64,000 nucleotides of DNA from CAADGU01 sp964467705 (GTDB taxonomy: Bacteria; Chloroflexota; Anaerolineae; Promineifilales; Promineifilaceae), in NCBI GenBank assembly GCA_964467705.1, contig CAYXUZ010000005.1, positions 1 to 64,000 on the forward strand, written 5' to 3'. Positions 40,090 through 48,850 of the stretch are shown piece by piece. Positions within the stretch are counted from its first letter, which is position 1, and each line of letters opens with the position of its first letter. The notes below the pieces were generated by a model. The model did no database searches, had not been told where the DNA came from, and worked only from the letters and a program-made list of their open reading frames with translations. The translations under genes were made by a program, and so were the position numbers.

Positions 40090-40965
40090 TTATCGGCGCT
40101 GAAGTCCCGCACCGTAAAATGCAATATCAAGTTGGTCAGCTACGGTGACAGGAACTATCACGCCAGGTAGGATTTCGTTATCCAACGAGAATTCAAATCC
40201 CAGTGGGTCTGGCGGGCGCAATAAGGTTGTCTGTGTAACAATTGCCTGATTGGCACCCTGACTCACTTTGATGATTGCTGTCTCCTGCGAAAGGACAATT
40301 TCGATAGTGTGCCAGGTTGTGGCATCTAACCAGGCCGGCAAAGGCACAAGCTGAAGTAGACCGGCGCCAGTGGCAAAATCAAAATCTTGCGCGACAATGG
40401 CAAAGTAACCACCAAAGACGCTGCTTCGAGTCACACCTACGGCCGTTATCAGATTACCACTATCAAACGGCGCGTTCCACAAAAACACATTCTCCGATAG
40501 TCCAGGCGGGGGTGTGGCTTCAGCAAAACGCTGCGTATACATCACCACCACATTATTTGTTTCTGTTGGCTGCCAGCAAAACACACGCTGGTCAGGAGGT
40601 AAAGAAGTATCTATCTCTGTAATACGACTGGAGGAAAGTTCACCATTAAACGGAAAGGGATCCATTCGTAGTGATAAATAAGGCTTATGCCCTTCTTGAT
40701 TGAAAGCATAGGAACCGCCAGGAGCCGTTACCTCGAAGTTAAACCCCTTTGCCTGCACCTGGCTTTCATTAACAAAACGAGAAATTACCCTTTTGGTCGA
40801 GCAGGGTACTTGCGATTGATAAGCAGGGGCAAAGGCCAGATCGGTTGTGGATTTGGATTCCAACGTGGCTGGTTGTTCTAGCGCATAGACAGCATTCTGA
40901 TTAATGAGCAAAATGCTAGATAGACCTAAAATAAGAAGTACAAGAGCAGTTAAATTTTTCTTCAT
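40090..40965 (-). CDS. Secreted protein of unknown function
   Basis: 291 residues with a clear signal peptide (MKKNLTALVLLILGLSSILL, cleavage probably after VYALEQ). The mature part is rich in beta strands (SYAFNQEGHKPYLSLRM, TWHTIEIVLSQETAIIKV, LGFEFSLDN), compatible with a concanavalin/laminin-G-like sandwich. WHTIEIVLS is a typical strand of that fold. It has no catalytic motif that I recognise. GGGGAGAT precedes the ATG. It lies between the two diterpene genes but on the opposite strand, so a role in that pathway is not implied. Confidence 0.6.
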   Translation of the reverse strand: MKKNLTALVLLILGLSSILLINQNAVYALEQPATLESKSTTDLAFAPAYQSQVPCSTKRVISRFVNESQVQAKGFNFEVTAPGGSYAFNQEGHKPYLSLRMDPFPFNGELSSSRITEIDTSLPPDQRVFCWQPTETNNVVVMYTQRFAEATPPPGLSENVFLWNAPFDSGNLITAVGVTRSSVFGGYFAIVAQDFDFATGAGLLQLVPLPAWLDATTWHTIEIVLSQETAIIKVSQGANQAIVTQTTLLRPPDPLGFEFSLDNEILPGVIVPVTVADQLDIAFYGAGLQRR

Positions 40966-41151
40966 CGTTTATCTCCCCAATCAAATTTTGTAAGATTGTC
41001 CTCATTATTATTTGAAATTCTGTCTGAATAAATGACGAAACGTGTTGTTAATGCCATAAACCTATAGGAGATCAGTCCTGAAATGTGGGATTGATTGCTT
41101 TTTGGTGGGCAATTTGATTCGTCAGATGACCTGGATCGTACCACACTGCTT

Positions 41152-41157
41152 TATAAT
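41152..41157 (+). promoter_or_regulatory. Candidate -10 box for the diterpene synthase gene
   Basis: A perfect TATAAT about 46 nt upstream of the start codon at 41203. No convincing -35 box is visible at 16-18 bp. Confidence 0.35.
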
Positions 41158-41202
41158 GATTTGGGCCATGTTTTACCGTGTTATGTGGAGAGGAAGTACG
41201 TA

Positions 41203-42057
41203 ATGGATGGACAAAACCATATACCCAGTTTAGATGAATTTTTATTATGGCCGACCGAGGCTGTTGCTCAAGTGACGCCCCAGAGTGTAATTTTTGCTTC
41301 TGGGGGTACCAGACGAGCAGCAGCTTTAGCCGGAATTGAATTTGGAGATCAGTTTGCCCGGTGGAATCGTGAGCAGATGTTAGCTGCCTGTGAACTATTC
41401 TTTAGACAAGGTGTAAAGCATCTGATTATGCCTATGGGTAGTCCAAAGATGTTTGCTGAAGGCGGCTTGTATGGTGAAAGATTAGTGCAATGGTTGATAT
41501 GGGGATTAGCCGGCGAAGAATCAATAGTCTGCTACCAGCAGGCCAACTGGCAGGTAAGAATTGTTGTAGCCGGTATGCCGATTCCGATGTTAAGGGATGC
41601 GGCGGATGCTGTTATGGCAAAAACAAGAGGGGCTGATGGCCCTTATTTGTGGTTTGTTATTACGCCTGATTTTAACCAGATGTGGGAGTGGGTTGGGAAG
41701 GCTTTTGCCAGTGGTGTTAGCAGTCGTTTCGAGGCGGTACAAGCGTTGTACGGGTTTGCTATTCCTGCTGCATCGCTGTTGGTTAGTTTTGGTAAACCGC
41801 TCATCAGTCTAGATATATTACCCCCTCTTTTGTATGAGGAGGTTCAATGTTATTGGACGCAACAGCCTGGCTATAATTTAGCAGAAGCCTCTTTACGACA
41901 GATTCTCTACGATCATGCTTTTCTACGGAGCACCTGGCGAGCGGATAAAACAGGCCGGGCAGAGGAGGCGGTTCTTTACCGTGAGGTTTGGGAGAGGGGG
42001 GAAGTCATTGGCCTGGGGCGTAACCTGGGGCCATTCTGGTATCCACTTTCTGGGTAA
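41203..42057 (+). CDS. Rv3378c-like diterpene synthase (cis-prenyltransferase fold)
   Basis: 284 residues. The sequence follows the plan of M. tuberculosis Rv3378c (tuberculosinol/isotuberculosinol synthase): IPSLDEFLLWP at the start, GGTRR where Rv3378c has DGTRR, LRQILYDHAFLR near the end and a final GLGRNLGPFWYPL resembling its Trp-containing C-terminus. The enzyme would act on the cyclic diphosphate made by the class II cyclase, releasing an alcohol. The conserved Asp before GTRR is Gly here, which may alter or abolish the usual activity. ATG at 41203 is chosen because GGAGAGGAAG lies just upstream; a longer frame to 41095 has no counterpart in the family. Confidence 0.8.
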   Translation: MDGQNHIPSLDEFLLWPTEAVAQVTPQSVIFASGGTRRAAALAGIEFGDQFARWNREQMLAACELFFRQGVKHLIMPMGSPKMFAEGGLYGERLVQWLIWGLAGEESIVCYQQANWQVRIVVAGMPIPMLRDAADAVMAKTRGADGPYLWFVITPDFNQMWEWVGKAFASGVSSRFEAVQALYGFAIPAASLLVSFGKPLISLDILPPLLYEEVQCYWTQQPGYNLAEASLRQILYDHAFLRSTWRADKTGRAEEAVLYREVWERGEVIGLGRNLGPFWYPLSG

Positions 42058-42439
42058 CGGCCGTTGGCAGTACCAACGATAGATTGTTTGATTGTCACTT
42101 TATTGACGGCCGTTTCACCCTCAAACGATCAGAGTAAATAATCTGTTGATGGTTGGGACTATATTACTACGATTTTTATCCTGACAATCACGTACCCTTC
42201 ACCTCACCACCGTTATCTTCTGTTACTATTGCCCGCACTGGTACTATTCTCATCTCGCACGAAATGTCATGTTTGTATATCTTTATATCGTGCAGATAGT
42301 CTCACTTATTGGAGAAGAGAAGTTGGGACTAAAAAACATAACTCGGGTTCATAAGCAGCAAGCACAAATCAAACACCCCGTTGCATGTACTTCATAAAAA
42401 ATTCGCCATATGATGTCTTAGCCTAGACCAGAGGTGATT
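42058..42439. other. Intergenic region upstream of the sensor operon
   Basis: About 380 bp without a gene. Two ACGGCCGT-containing words lie at its left end. A short inverted pair GCACGA/TCGTGC lies near 42256-42296. The right half is AT-rich and presumably holds the operon promoter, but I could not place convincing -35/-10 boxes at normal spacing. Confidence 0.5.
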
Positions 42440-43813
42440 ATGTACGACCGAATAAAGGGATTGTTGGCTCCTCCTGTATTGGAAGATAACACCCGGGCGC
42501 TTTCAGCCACATTGTTGAATACAGCTTTATTAACCATGATTGGGGTAACGGTATTGGTACCAATGCTCATTGTCTCGTTTGACCCTACCGGACAAGATAA
42601 TGGGCTTTCTTTGTTGCTTGGCTGGGCGATGGCGGCCATTATGATTGGCCTGTGGTATGTCATGCGGCGGGGACATATTGAGCTGGTAAGTTATCTGTTT
42701 TCCTTTGTCTTTATGACTATCATAACGGCCGTGACCTTCCTCTTTGGTGGCATTCGTAACACCAGCACCGTTGGTTTTGCCCTCGTCATCATCATGGCAA
42801 TTCTGCTGATCAGAAGACGGCGAGCCTCCTTACTATTCACGGTACTCACAATTATTGTCTTATTGGCTGCTTATCTTGCTGAACAACAAGGGATTATTGA
42901 ACCACAGCCCCAAAGAGATGTTTCTCCCGTTGATTTCATCATCTACTCCTCTGTTTTTGCGCTTACCGGTTCATTGCTGCAATTTGCCGTGCGCAATCTG
43001 AACGATGCCATAGAACGGGCGCGTGCCAGCGAGCAGGTTGCCGCCCAGGCAAATCAGCAATTGCAAGGGTTGAACGCAGAGTTGGAAAGCCGGGTGGCCG
43101 CCCGTACACAAGCACTGGTCACCAGTGCTGAAATTGGCCGTACCGTTTCTACTATTTTGGATAAGGAACAATTGGTCACGACCGTAGCTCAAGAAATACG
43201 CGATGCTTTCAATTATTACCAGGTTCACCTGTATCTTTTGAACACAACAGGTGACACATTGGAGTTGGCCGCTGGCGCCGGCCACGCTGGCGTGGAATTG
43301 GTCAACAAACGCCATCGCGTGTCCATAGAGAAAGGGTTGGTAGGGCGTGCCGCCCGTTCCAATCAGCCCGTATTGGCCCCCGATGTAAGCCAGGTTGATT
43401 ATTGGCTGCCTAATCCGTTGCTACCGGATACACAATCTGAAATAACAGTGCCGGTAGCTTTAGGCAACAAAGTCTTGGGGGTGCTAGATATACAACAAAA
43501 CGTGCGTGACGGTTTGGGCCAAAATGATGCTGACCTGCTTTTGTCAATTTCCGGTCAGGTGGCCGTGGCTCTGGAAAATGCACGGCTTCTGGCCGAAGCG
43601 CGTGCACAGGCAGAACAGGAAATTCTGATTAACCAGATTAGCCAGCAAATCCAAAGCGCTACCACCATGGAGCAGGCAATGCAAGTGGCTGTGCGGGAAA
43701 TTGGCCGAGCTGTTAATGCTCCTCAGACACGAGTGCGTCTGGCGACATCCCAAGCGAGTGTGGTTACGCAACCGGGCAACGGCCGTAACCCTCAACCCGA
43801 AACCACATCATAA
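42440..43813 (+). CDS. Membrane GAF sensor protein, first gene of the sensor operon
   Basis: 457 residues. Six membrane helices (about 22-190) are followed by a coiled coil with LNAELESRVAARTQAL (about 205-225), one complete GAF domain (about 235-385, with the recurrent NPLLPDT and VLGVLDIQ signatures) and a C-terminal tail INQISQQIQSATTMEQAMQV that looks like the first third of another GAF domain. No kinase, cyclase or other output domain. ATG at 42440 with AGAGG upstream; a GTG two codons earlier is possible. The next gene starts 37 nt downstream. Confidence 0.82.
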   Translation: MYDRIKGLLAPPVLEDNTRALSATLLNTALLTMIGVTVLVPMLIVSFDPTGQDNGLSLLLGWAMAAIMIGLWYVMRRGHIELVSYLFSFVFMTIITAVTFLFGGIRNTSTVGFALVIIMAILLIRRRRASLLFTVLTIIVLLAAYLAEQQGIIEPQPQRDVSPVDFIIYSSVFALTGSLLQFAVRNLNDAIERARASEQVAAQANQQLQGLNAELESRVAARTQALVTSAEIGRTVSTILDKEQLVTTVAQEIRDAFNYYQVHLYLLNTTGDTLELAAGAGHAGVELVNKRHRVSIEKGLVGRAARSNQPVLAPDVSQVDYWLPNPLLPDTQSEITVPVALGNKVLGVLDIQQNVRDGLGQNDADLLLSISGQVAVALENARLLAEARAQAEQEILINQISQQIQSATTMEQAMQVAVREIGRAVNAPQTRVRLATSQASVVTQPGNGRNPQPETTS

Positions 43814-43850
43814 ATGTCACTACGTACACCGGCGTATTAGGAAAATCCTC

Positions 43851-46328
43851 ATGACACATGCTGAAAGTAACCCTTCAGATACACAGGTCATTCAGAAACG
43901 AGCCTTATTAAAACTGCTCATCTTGTTAGGGGCTAATGTTCTGGTTGTCTTGTTTTATTTTTTTGTTGGCTACCAACAAAGCATCCCGGCTATTGTCACA
44001 GTTGCCTGGATATTGACCGGATTTGCCGTACTTGCCCTCGTTGCCATCTTTCTGGTGCTAAAAGGACGGGTGCAACAAGGGGTATGGCTGGTATTTATTG
44101 GCATGATGATCATCTGGCCGGTCTCTGTTCTGTTCCTGGCCGGATTTGGCATTGTGTTGGGTCTTAGTTTGCCCATCCTGGTCATTCTGATTACTGACGG
44201 CATATTGCCGCCCAGAGGCTTGACCATTGCAACGATAGTGGCTACGGCCGTTGGCGCAACAACGTTATTGATTGATTTGTTTGGTCCAGAAACACGCGCC
44301 CAAGTCCCCGCCGCTCTGGAAGCCTTTTTGCCGGGCATTATTATCGCCATCGTCCTTATCTATGGTCTTTTTATTGCCTACAATTTCAAAAATTATAGTA
44401 TGCGAGCCAAACTCATTACGGCCACCGCCATGGTTGCCGTTGTTTCTGTGGTGGCTGTGACGGTGATTGTAGGTGTGACCACCCGGAATGCTCTGGTAAA
44501 TCAGGTGGGTGGCAACCTGAACAGTCTGGCCGAGTCGCAGGCATTAGCTCTTGGTGAAGTAATAGCGCGGCAAATTAACATCATGGAAACACTGGCCCTA
44601 AACAAGGCTGTCAGTGATGCTGTTGAGGCCCGCAATGCTTTTTATGAAGGTCAGACACCCGAAGAAATTGCTGTCTCCATTTTAGAATTGAGTCGGCAAT
44701 GGCGCGCGGCCGATTCGACAGATCGACTGGTGTTAAGTGTGCTGAACAATACCACTTCGCAGCAACTGCTCACATTTCAGCAGAACTTTCCTGACCATAC
44801 GAGCATCTTGCTCACGGATTCCAACGGCGCTCTGGTGGCTGCGTCGCAACGTCCCGACCAATTTGATTACAGTAATGAGGAGTGGTGGCAAAACTCTTTT
44901 TCATCTGGTTTTGCGGCCGTACATGTGGGACAACCCTATGTGGCGGATGACCGCAATAAAATCCTGGTAGATATTGCTGTCCCGATACGTACCCTTGGGG
45001 AGACGGGCCGCTCACAGGTGTCTGGTGTGTTGTTAACATCCTACAGCCTAAATTCACTGGTACAGATATTGCAGGGAGCTGGTTTTGGGGAGACCGGTCA
45101 TTTTGATCTCCACTTCCCCAATTTTCGACAAATTGAGGTGCGAGAGAATGGGGAAGCTGAACTCAAATTTATCCCTCCTGCCGAAGCGGATATGGTTGAA
45201 AAACTATGGTTCAATAATCTGCCCTTTTTGAACGAAATTTATAACGATGTCCCCAGTTTGTTTAGCCAGGCGCGTGTCAATACATTGGCTTATGAGCCAA
45301 AGGTGGAAAGCCTGGACTGGCGGGTGGTGGCTGTGCAAGATGAGGCGGAGGCTTTACAGCCGGTTGAGCAGCAGCAACGCACGAATGTTTTGCTGGGTGT
45401 GATGATCGTTTTGCTGGCTTCGGTGACGGCCGCTGTGATCGCGCAGTTATTGGCCCGGCCGATTGTGCGCCTGACCAACACGGCCGTACAGGTGGCCGAT
45501 GGGGATCTCTCTGCGCGGGCCGAAGTGCCCAGTAATGATGAAATTGGTACGTTGGCTATTACATTTAACCGAATGACCGGCCAGTTGCAGGAGTCCATTG
45601 AAGGGTTGGAGCAGCGAGTGGCGGAACGTACCCGCGCCCTGACAGCCAGCGTAGAGGTGAGCCGCAGTCTGTCCACTGTATTAGACCCAGACCTGTTGGT
45701 AGTGGAAGTTGTGGAGCAGGTGCGGGCTGCTTTCGGTTACTACTATGTGCAAATTTACCTGTTTGACGAAGAATATAACCGGCTAAATATGGTGGGCGGT
45801 ACTGGTGAGGCTGGGCAGGTATTGCTGGCACGGGGGCATGCCCTTGCTGCCGGGCAAGGGCTGGTTGGTCGTGCGGCAGCCGCCAACGATCCTATTTTTA
45901 TCCCTGATGTTGCCCAAGCACCAGAGTGGAAGCCTAATCCATTGCTGCCAGATACAAAGGCCGAAATCGCTGTGCCCATTGCCGTAGGCGAACAGGTGCT
46001 TGGTGTGTTGGATGTGCAGCATGATGTTTCGAATGGATTGGTAGCGGAAGATGTGGAAGTGTTGCAATCGGTGGCCTATCAGGTAGCCATAGCTATTCAA
46101 AATGCACAATCGTTTGACCGGGCGCGGAAACGGGCCGAACGTGAGGCCATGATTAACGCCATCAATCAGAAAATACAGAGTGCTACCTCAGTAGATGCCG
46201 TGTTGCAAGTGGCCGCAGCCGAATTAGGCCATGTATTACAGGAACAAAAGATGCGTGTGCAATTGGTAAATCCGGCTCATGATGGTAATGGTCACGGCCG
46301 TAATCGTAGCGATTCTCAACCCGCATAA
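43851..46328 (+). CDS. Membrane dCache-HAMP-GAF sensor protein
   Basis: 825 residues. Five or six N-terminal membrane helices (about 20-180) are followed by another helix starting at YSMRAKLITATAM (about 182). A large extracellular dCache-like domain (about 215-510) includes ILLTDSNGALVAASQRPDQF and EEWWQNSF. Then come a closing helix (515-540), HAMP (ARPIVRLTNTAVQVADGDLSARAEV), a coiled coil, one GAF domain (about 610-770) and the half-GAF tail INAINQKIQSATSVDAVLQV. No output domain. ATG at 43851 has AGGAAA upstream; the longer frame from 43701 overlaps the previous gene. The following gene begins 11 nt after its stop. Confidence 0.85.
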   Translation: MTHAESNPSDTQVIQKRALLKLLILLGANVLVVLFYFFVGYQQSIPAIVTVAWILTGFAVLALVAIFLVLKGRVQQGVWLVFIGMMIIWPVSVLFLAGFGIVLGLSLPILVILITDGILPPRGLTIATIVATAVGATTLLIDLFGPETRAQVPAALEAFLPGIIIAIVLIYGLFIAYNFKNYSMRAKLITATAMVAVVSVVAVTVIVGVTTRNALVNQVGGNLNSLAESQALALGEVIARQINIMETLALNKAVSDAVEARNAFYEGQTPEEIAVSILELSRQWRAADSTDRLVLSVLNNTTSQQLLTFQQNFPDHTSILLTDSNGALVAASQRPDQFDYSNEEWWQNSFSSGFAAVHVGQPYVADDRNKILVDIAVPIRTLGETGRSQVSGVLLTSYSLNSLVQILQGAGFGETGHFDLHFPNFRQIEVRENGEAELKFIPPAEADMVEKLWFNNLPFLNEIYNDVPSLFSQARVNTLAYEPKVESLDWRVVAVQDEAEALQPVEQQQRTNVLLGVMIVLLASVTAAVIAQLLARPIVRLTNTAVQVADGDLSARAEVPSNDEIGTLAITFNRMTGQLQESIEGLEQRVAERTRALTASVEVSRSLSTVLDPDLLVVEVVEQVRAAFGYYYVQIYLFDEEYNRLNMVGGTGEAGQVLLARGHALAAGQGLVGRAAAANDPIFIPDVAQAPEWKPNPLLPDTKAEIAVPIAVGEQVLGVLDVQHDVSNGLVAEDVEVLQSVAYQVAIAIQNAQSFDRARKRAEREAMINAINQKIQSATSVDAVLQVAAAELGHVLQEQKMRVQLVNPAHDGNGHGRNRSDSQPA

Positions 46329-46339
46329 GGAAAGTAGCG

Positions 46340-48820
46340 ATGCCAGAACGAATCAAAAAACTGTGGTCGCCCCCATTTTTTGAAGACGAGGAGAAGCGCC
46401 GGGTCGCTTATATCCTGAATGTTGTGTTGCTTACCATGCTCACGGCCGTTCTGGTTGTGGGTGGTTTTTACCTGATAGTGCAGATTGGCACAGGTGTGCA
46501 AACAGTGTTGTCTCTGTTTATACGTCTGGCAGGTGGTTTGCTTTTACTCATGTTTCTCATGCGTCGTGGGTATGTGCGGGCCGCCTCTTTTGGTCTCACG
46601 GCGCTCTTCCTATGGTTTGCTTACACCATCCTGCCAACGGAAGAAACGTTCAACAGCCCTACGGTGATTGCGTTTATCTTGCCGATTGTGATGGCTGCGT
46701 TGTTACTGGGTGGGCGGGCAGGTGTGCTGACGGCCGTTATCAGCACCATTATTCTGGCATGGATCGGCCGTGACGACTACGATACACCATTCCAACTATT
46801 AACCTCGTTGCTGCCCTTCCTTGCTACCATATTTATCGCCGTAGCGTTACTGCTGCGCTTAGCGGCGAACAGCATCACCTCTGCTCTTAATGCGGCCCGG
46901 CAAAGCAACGCCGCACTGAAAGAGATTAATGCGGTGATGGAAAACCGGGTCATTGAGCGCACACGTGACCTGGCGTTGGCGGCCGATATTGGTCGGACTT
47001 TGACGCAGGTACGGGATGTGGAGCAGGTGTTGGCAGAAGCCGTGCAGAATATCCTCGCCCGTTTTGAGCTTTATTATGTGCAGATTTATTTGATAGACGC
47101 AGTGGGGCAAAACCTGGTGTTGCGAGCCGGAACGGGCATGGTCGGCCAGGAGCTACGATCACGAGGACACAGCCTGCCGTTGAACGCTGCTTCCATCAAT
47201 GGCGCGGCGGTAGTGAACCGGGAAGCGGTCATTGTGGCAAATACGGCCGTTAGCCCCACCTTTCGCCCGAATCCGTTACTGCCTGATACCCGCTCGGAGA
47301 TGGCCGTGCCCTTGATTACCGGCGAAAAAGTGGTGGGTGTGTTGGATTTGCAGAGCAGCCGACCACATGCTTTGTCTACGGAAAATCTGGGCGCTTTTGA
47401 AATCCTGGCCGGTCAGTTAGCTATTGCCATTGAAAATGCCCGCCTGATACGGGATACCAGCCGGGCGCGTGCAGAGTTGGAAAGCCGTATTCAGCAGACC
47501 ACCCGTACTGATTGGGGACTCTATCTGGATGCAATTCACCGCGGCGAGCGAATTGGTTATTTGTATGATGGCGGCGAATTACGGCCGTTGACAGAGATGA
47601 CGGACGAAAACGGCCGAAGCCAGAAAGTGCCTATCCAACTGGCCGGTGAAGAGATTGGCGCTATTATCCTGGAAGAGATGGAAGGTGAACTGTCCGCGGC
47701 TGATATGGACGTTGTACATGCCGTTGCCCATCAGGTAAGCCAACAACTTGAGAATCTGCGCCTGCTAGAGGAGGCAGAAAGGTATCGTCAGGAGATGGAA
47801 GAAGCGACCCATCGCCTCATCCGTGACGGGTGGGCCGCTGAAGGTCTGGTCGTTGAGCAGGTTGCCGGTTTTGTGTATGACCACACGGCCGTGCAGCCGC
47901 TCATGGAAGCCCCAGATGTGCCCGCAGATATTACCATCCCCATGACGGTGCAGGGTGAACCTATAGGCCGTTTGGAATTGGTCGGGGTGGCCGACAACTC
48001 TGAAATAATGGAACTGACAACGGCCGTGGCCACCCGCCTTAGTGCCCACCTGGAAAACTTACGCTTAACCCGGCAAACGGAACAAGCGCTGGCTGAAGCC
48101 AGGCAGCGCACTGGCGAACTAAACATTTTGAATGACATGGGTGTGGCTTTTGCGGCTGCCCGCGAAACTGAAGAAATACTGCTGCTCATCCAGTTATATA
48201 CCTCTCGGCTTATTGAAACCGTCGAGAACTTCTATATTGCCCTATATGATGAAACATCAAACGAAATTACTATTCATCTGTTTTACAAACCCGGTGAAAT
48301 TACCCGTTCCGACAAGGTAATAAACGTCATTCGGCGGCGTAGCGGTAATGGCGTATCGGAGTATGTGATGCGCACGCGCAAACCGCTGTTGATCAATGGA
48401 GATATGGCAAAGGTAGCTGCGGAGATGGGCTTTGAGGCCATTGGCGCCAGTTCCAAGTCCTGGATGGGTGTACCTTTGGTGATTGGTGAACGGCCGTTGG
48501 GCGTGGTTGCCATGCAAAGTTTCACCACGCCCAATCTGTATAACGAGTATCAGTTGGAGTTGTTTACGGCCGTTGCCAGCGCCGCCGCCATTACCCTGGA
48601 AAGCCTCCGGTTGTTACAACAGGTACAGTCCCGTGCGCGCCAGGAGCAGATTTTGCGGGAAGTGACAGCACGAGTGTATACGGCCGTAGATGCCGAATCT
48701 ATCTTGCGCACCGCCGCTCAGGAGATTAACCAACGCCTGGGCCTGGAAACATTTATCTACCTGGAAGGGCAAACTCATCCCGATCTGGTCACCGCTGATG
48801 GCGATAATGGTCACAACTAG
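46340..48820 (+). CDS. Membrane multi-GAF sensor protein
   Basis: 826 residues. Six membrane helices (about 20-190) and a coiled coil are followed by a full GAF domain (about 210-378). Two short GAF-like modules of about 110 residues come next (378-488 with DWGLYLDAIHRGERIGYLYDG, and 488-593 with GFVYDHTAVQPL). A full GAF of another subtype follows (593-770, FYIALYDETSNEI...SWMGVPLVIGERPLGVVAMQS), then the half-GAF tail (LREVTARVYTAVDAESILR). No histidine kinase or other output. Closely packed between its neighbours (11 and 30 nt). Confidence 0.84.
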   Translation: MPERIKKLWSPPFFEDEEKRRVAYILNVVLLTMLTAVLVVGGFYLIVQIGTGVQTVLSLFIRLAGGLLLLMFLMRRGYVRAASFGLTALFLWFAYTILPTEETFNSPTVIAFILPIVMAALLLGGRAGVLTAVISTIILAWIGRDDYDTPFQLLTSLLPFLATIFIAVALLLRLAANSITSALNAARQSNAALKEINAVMENRVIERTRDLALAADIGRTLTQVRDVEQVLAEAVQNILARFELYYVQIYLIDAVGQNLVLRAGTGMVGQELRSRGHSLPLNAASINGAAVVNREAVIVANTAVSPTFRPNPLLPDTRSEMAVPLITGEKVVGVLDLQSSRPHALSTENLGAFEILAGQLAIAIENARLIRDTSRARAELESRIQQTTRTDWGLYLDAIHRGERIGYLYDGGELRPLTEMTDENGRSQKVPIQLAGEEIGAIILEEMEGELSAADMDVVHAVAHQVSQQLENLRLLEEAERYRQEMEEATHRLIRDGWAAEGLVVEQVAGFVYDHTAVQPLMEAPDVPADITIPMTVQGEPIGRLELVGVADNSEIMELTTAVATRLSAHLENLRLTRQTEQALAEARQRTGELNILNDMGVAFAAARETEEILLLIQLYTSRLIETVENFYIALYDETSNEITIHLFYKPGEITRSDKVINVIRRRSGNGVSEYVMRTRKPLLINGDMAKVAAEMGFEAIGASSKSWMGVPLVIGERPLGVVAMQSFTTPNLYNEYQLELFTAVASAAAITLESLRLLQQVQSRARQEQILREVTARVYTAVDAESILRTAAQEINQRLGLETFIYLEGQTHPDLVTADGDNGHN

Positions 48821-48850
48821 CCTGACCTTCTTCTCGATTGGAGAATCATA

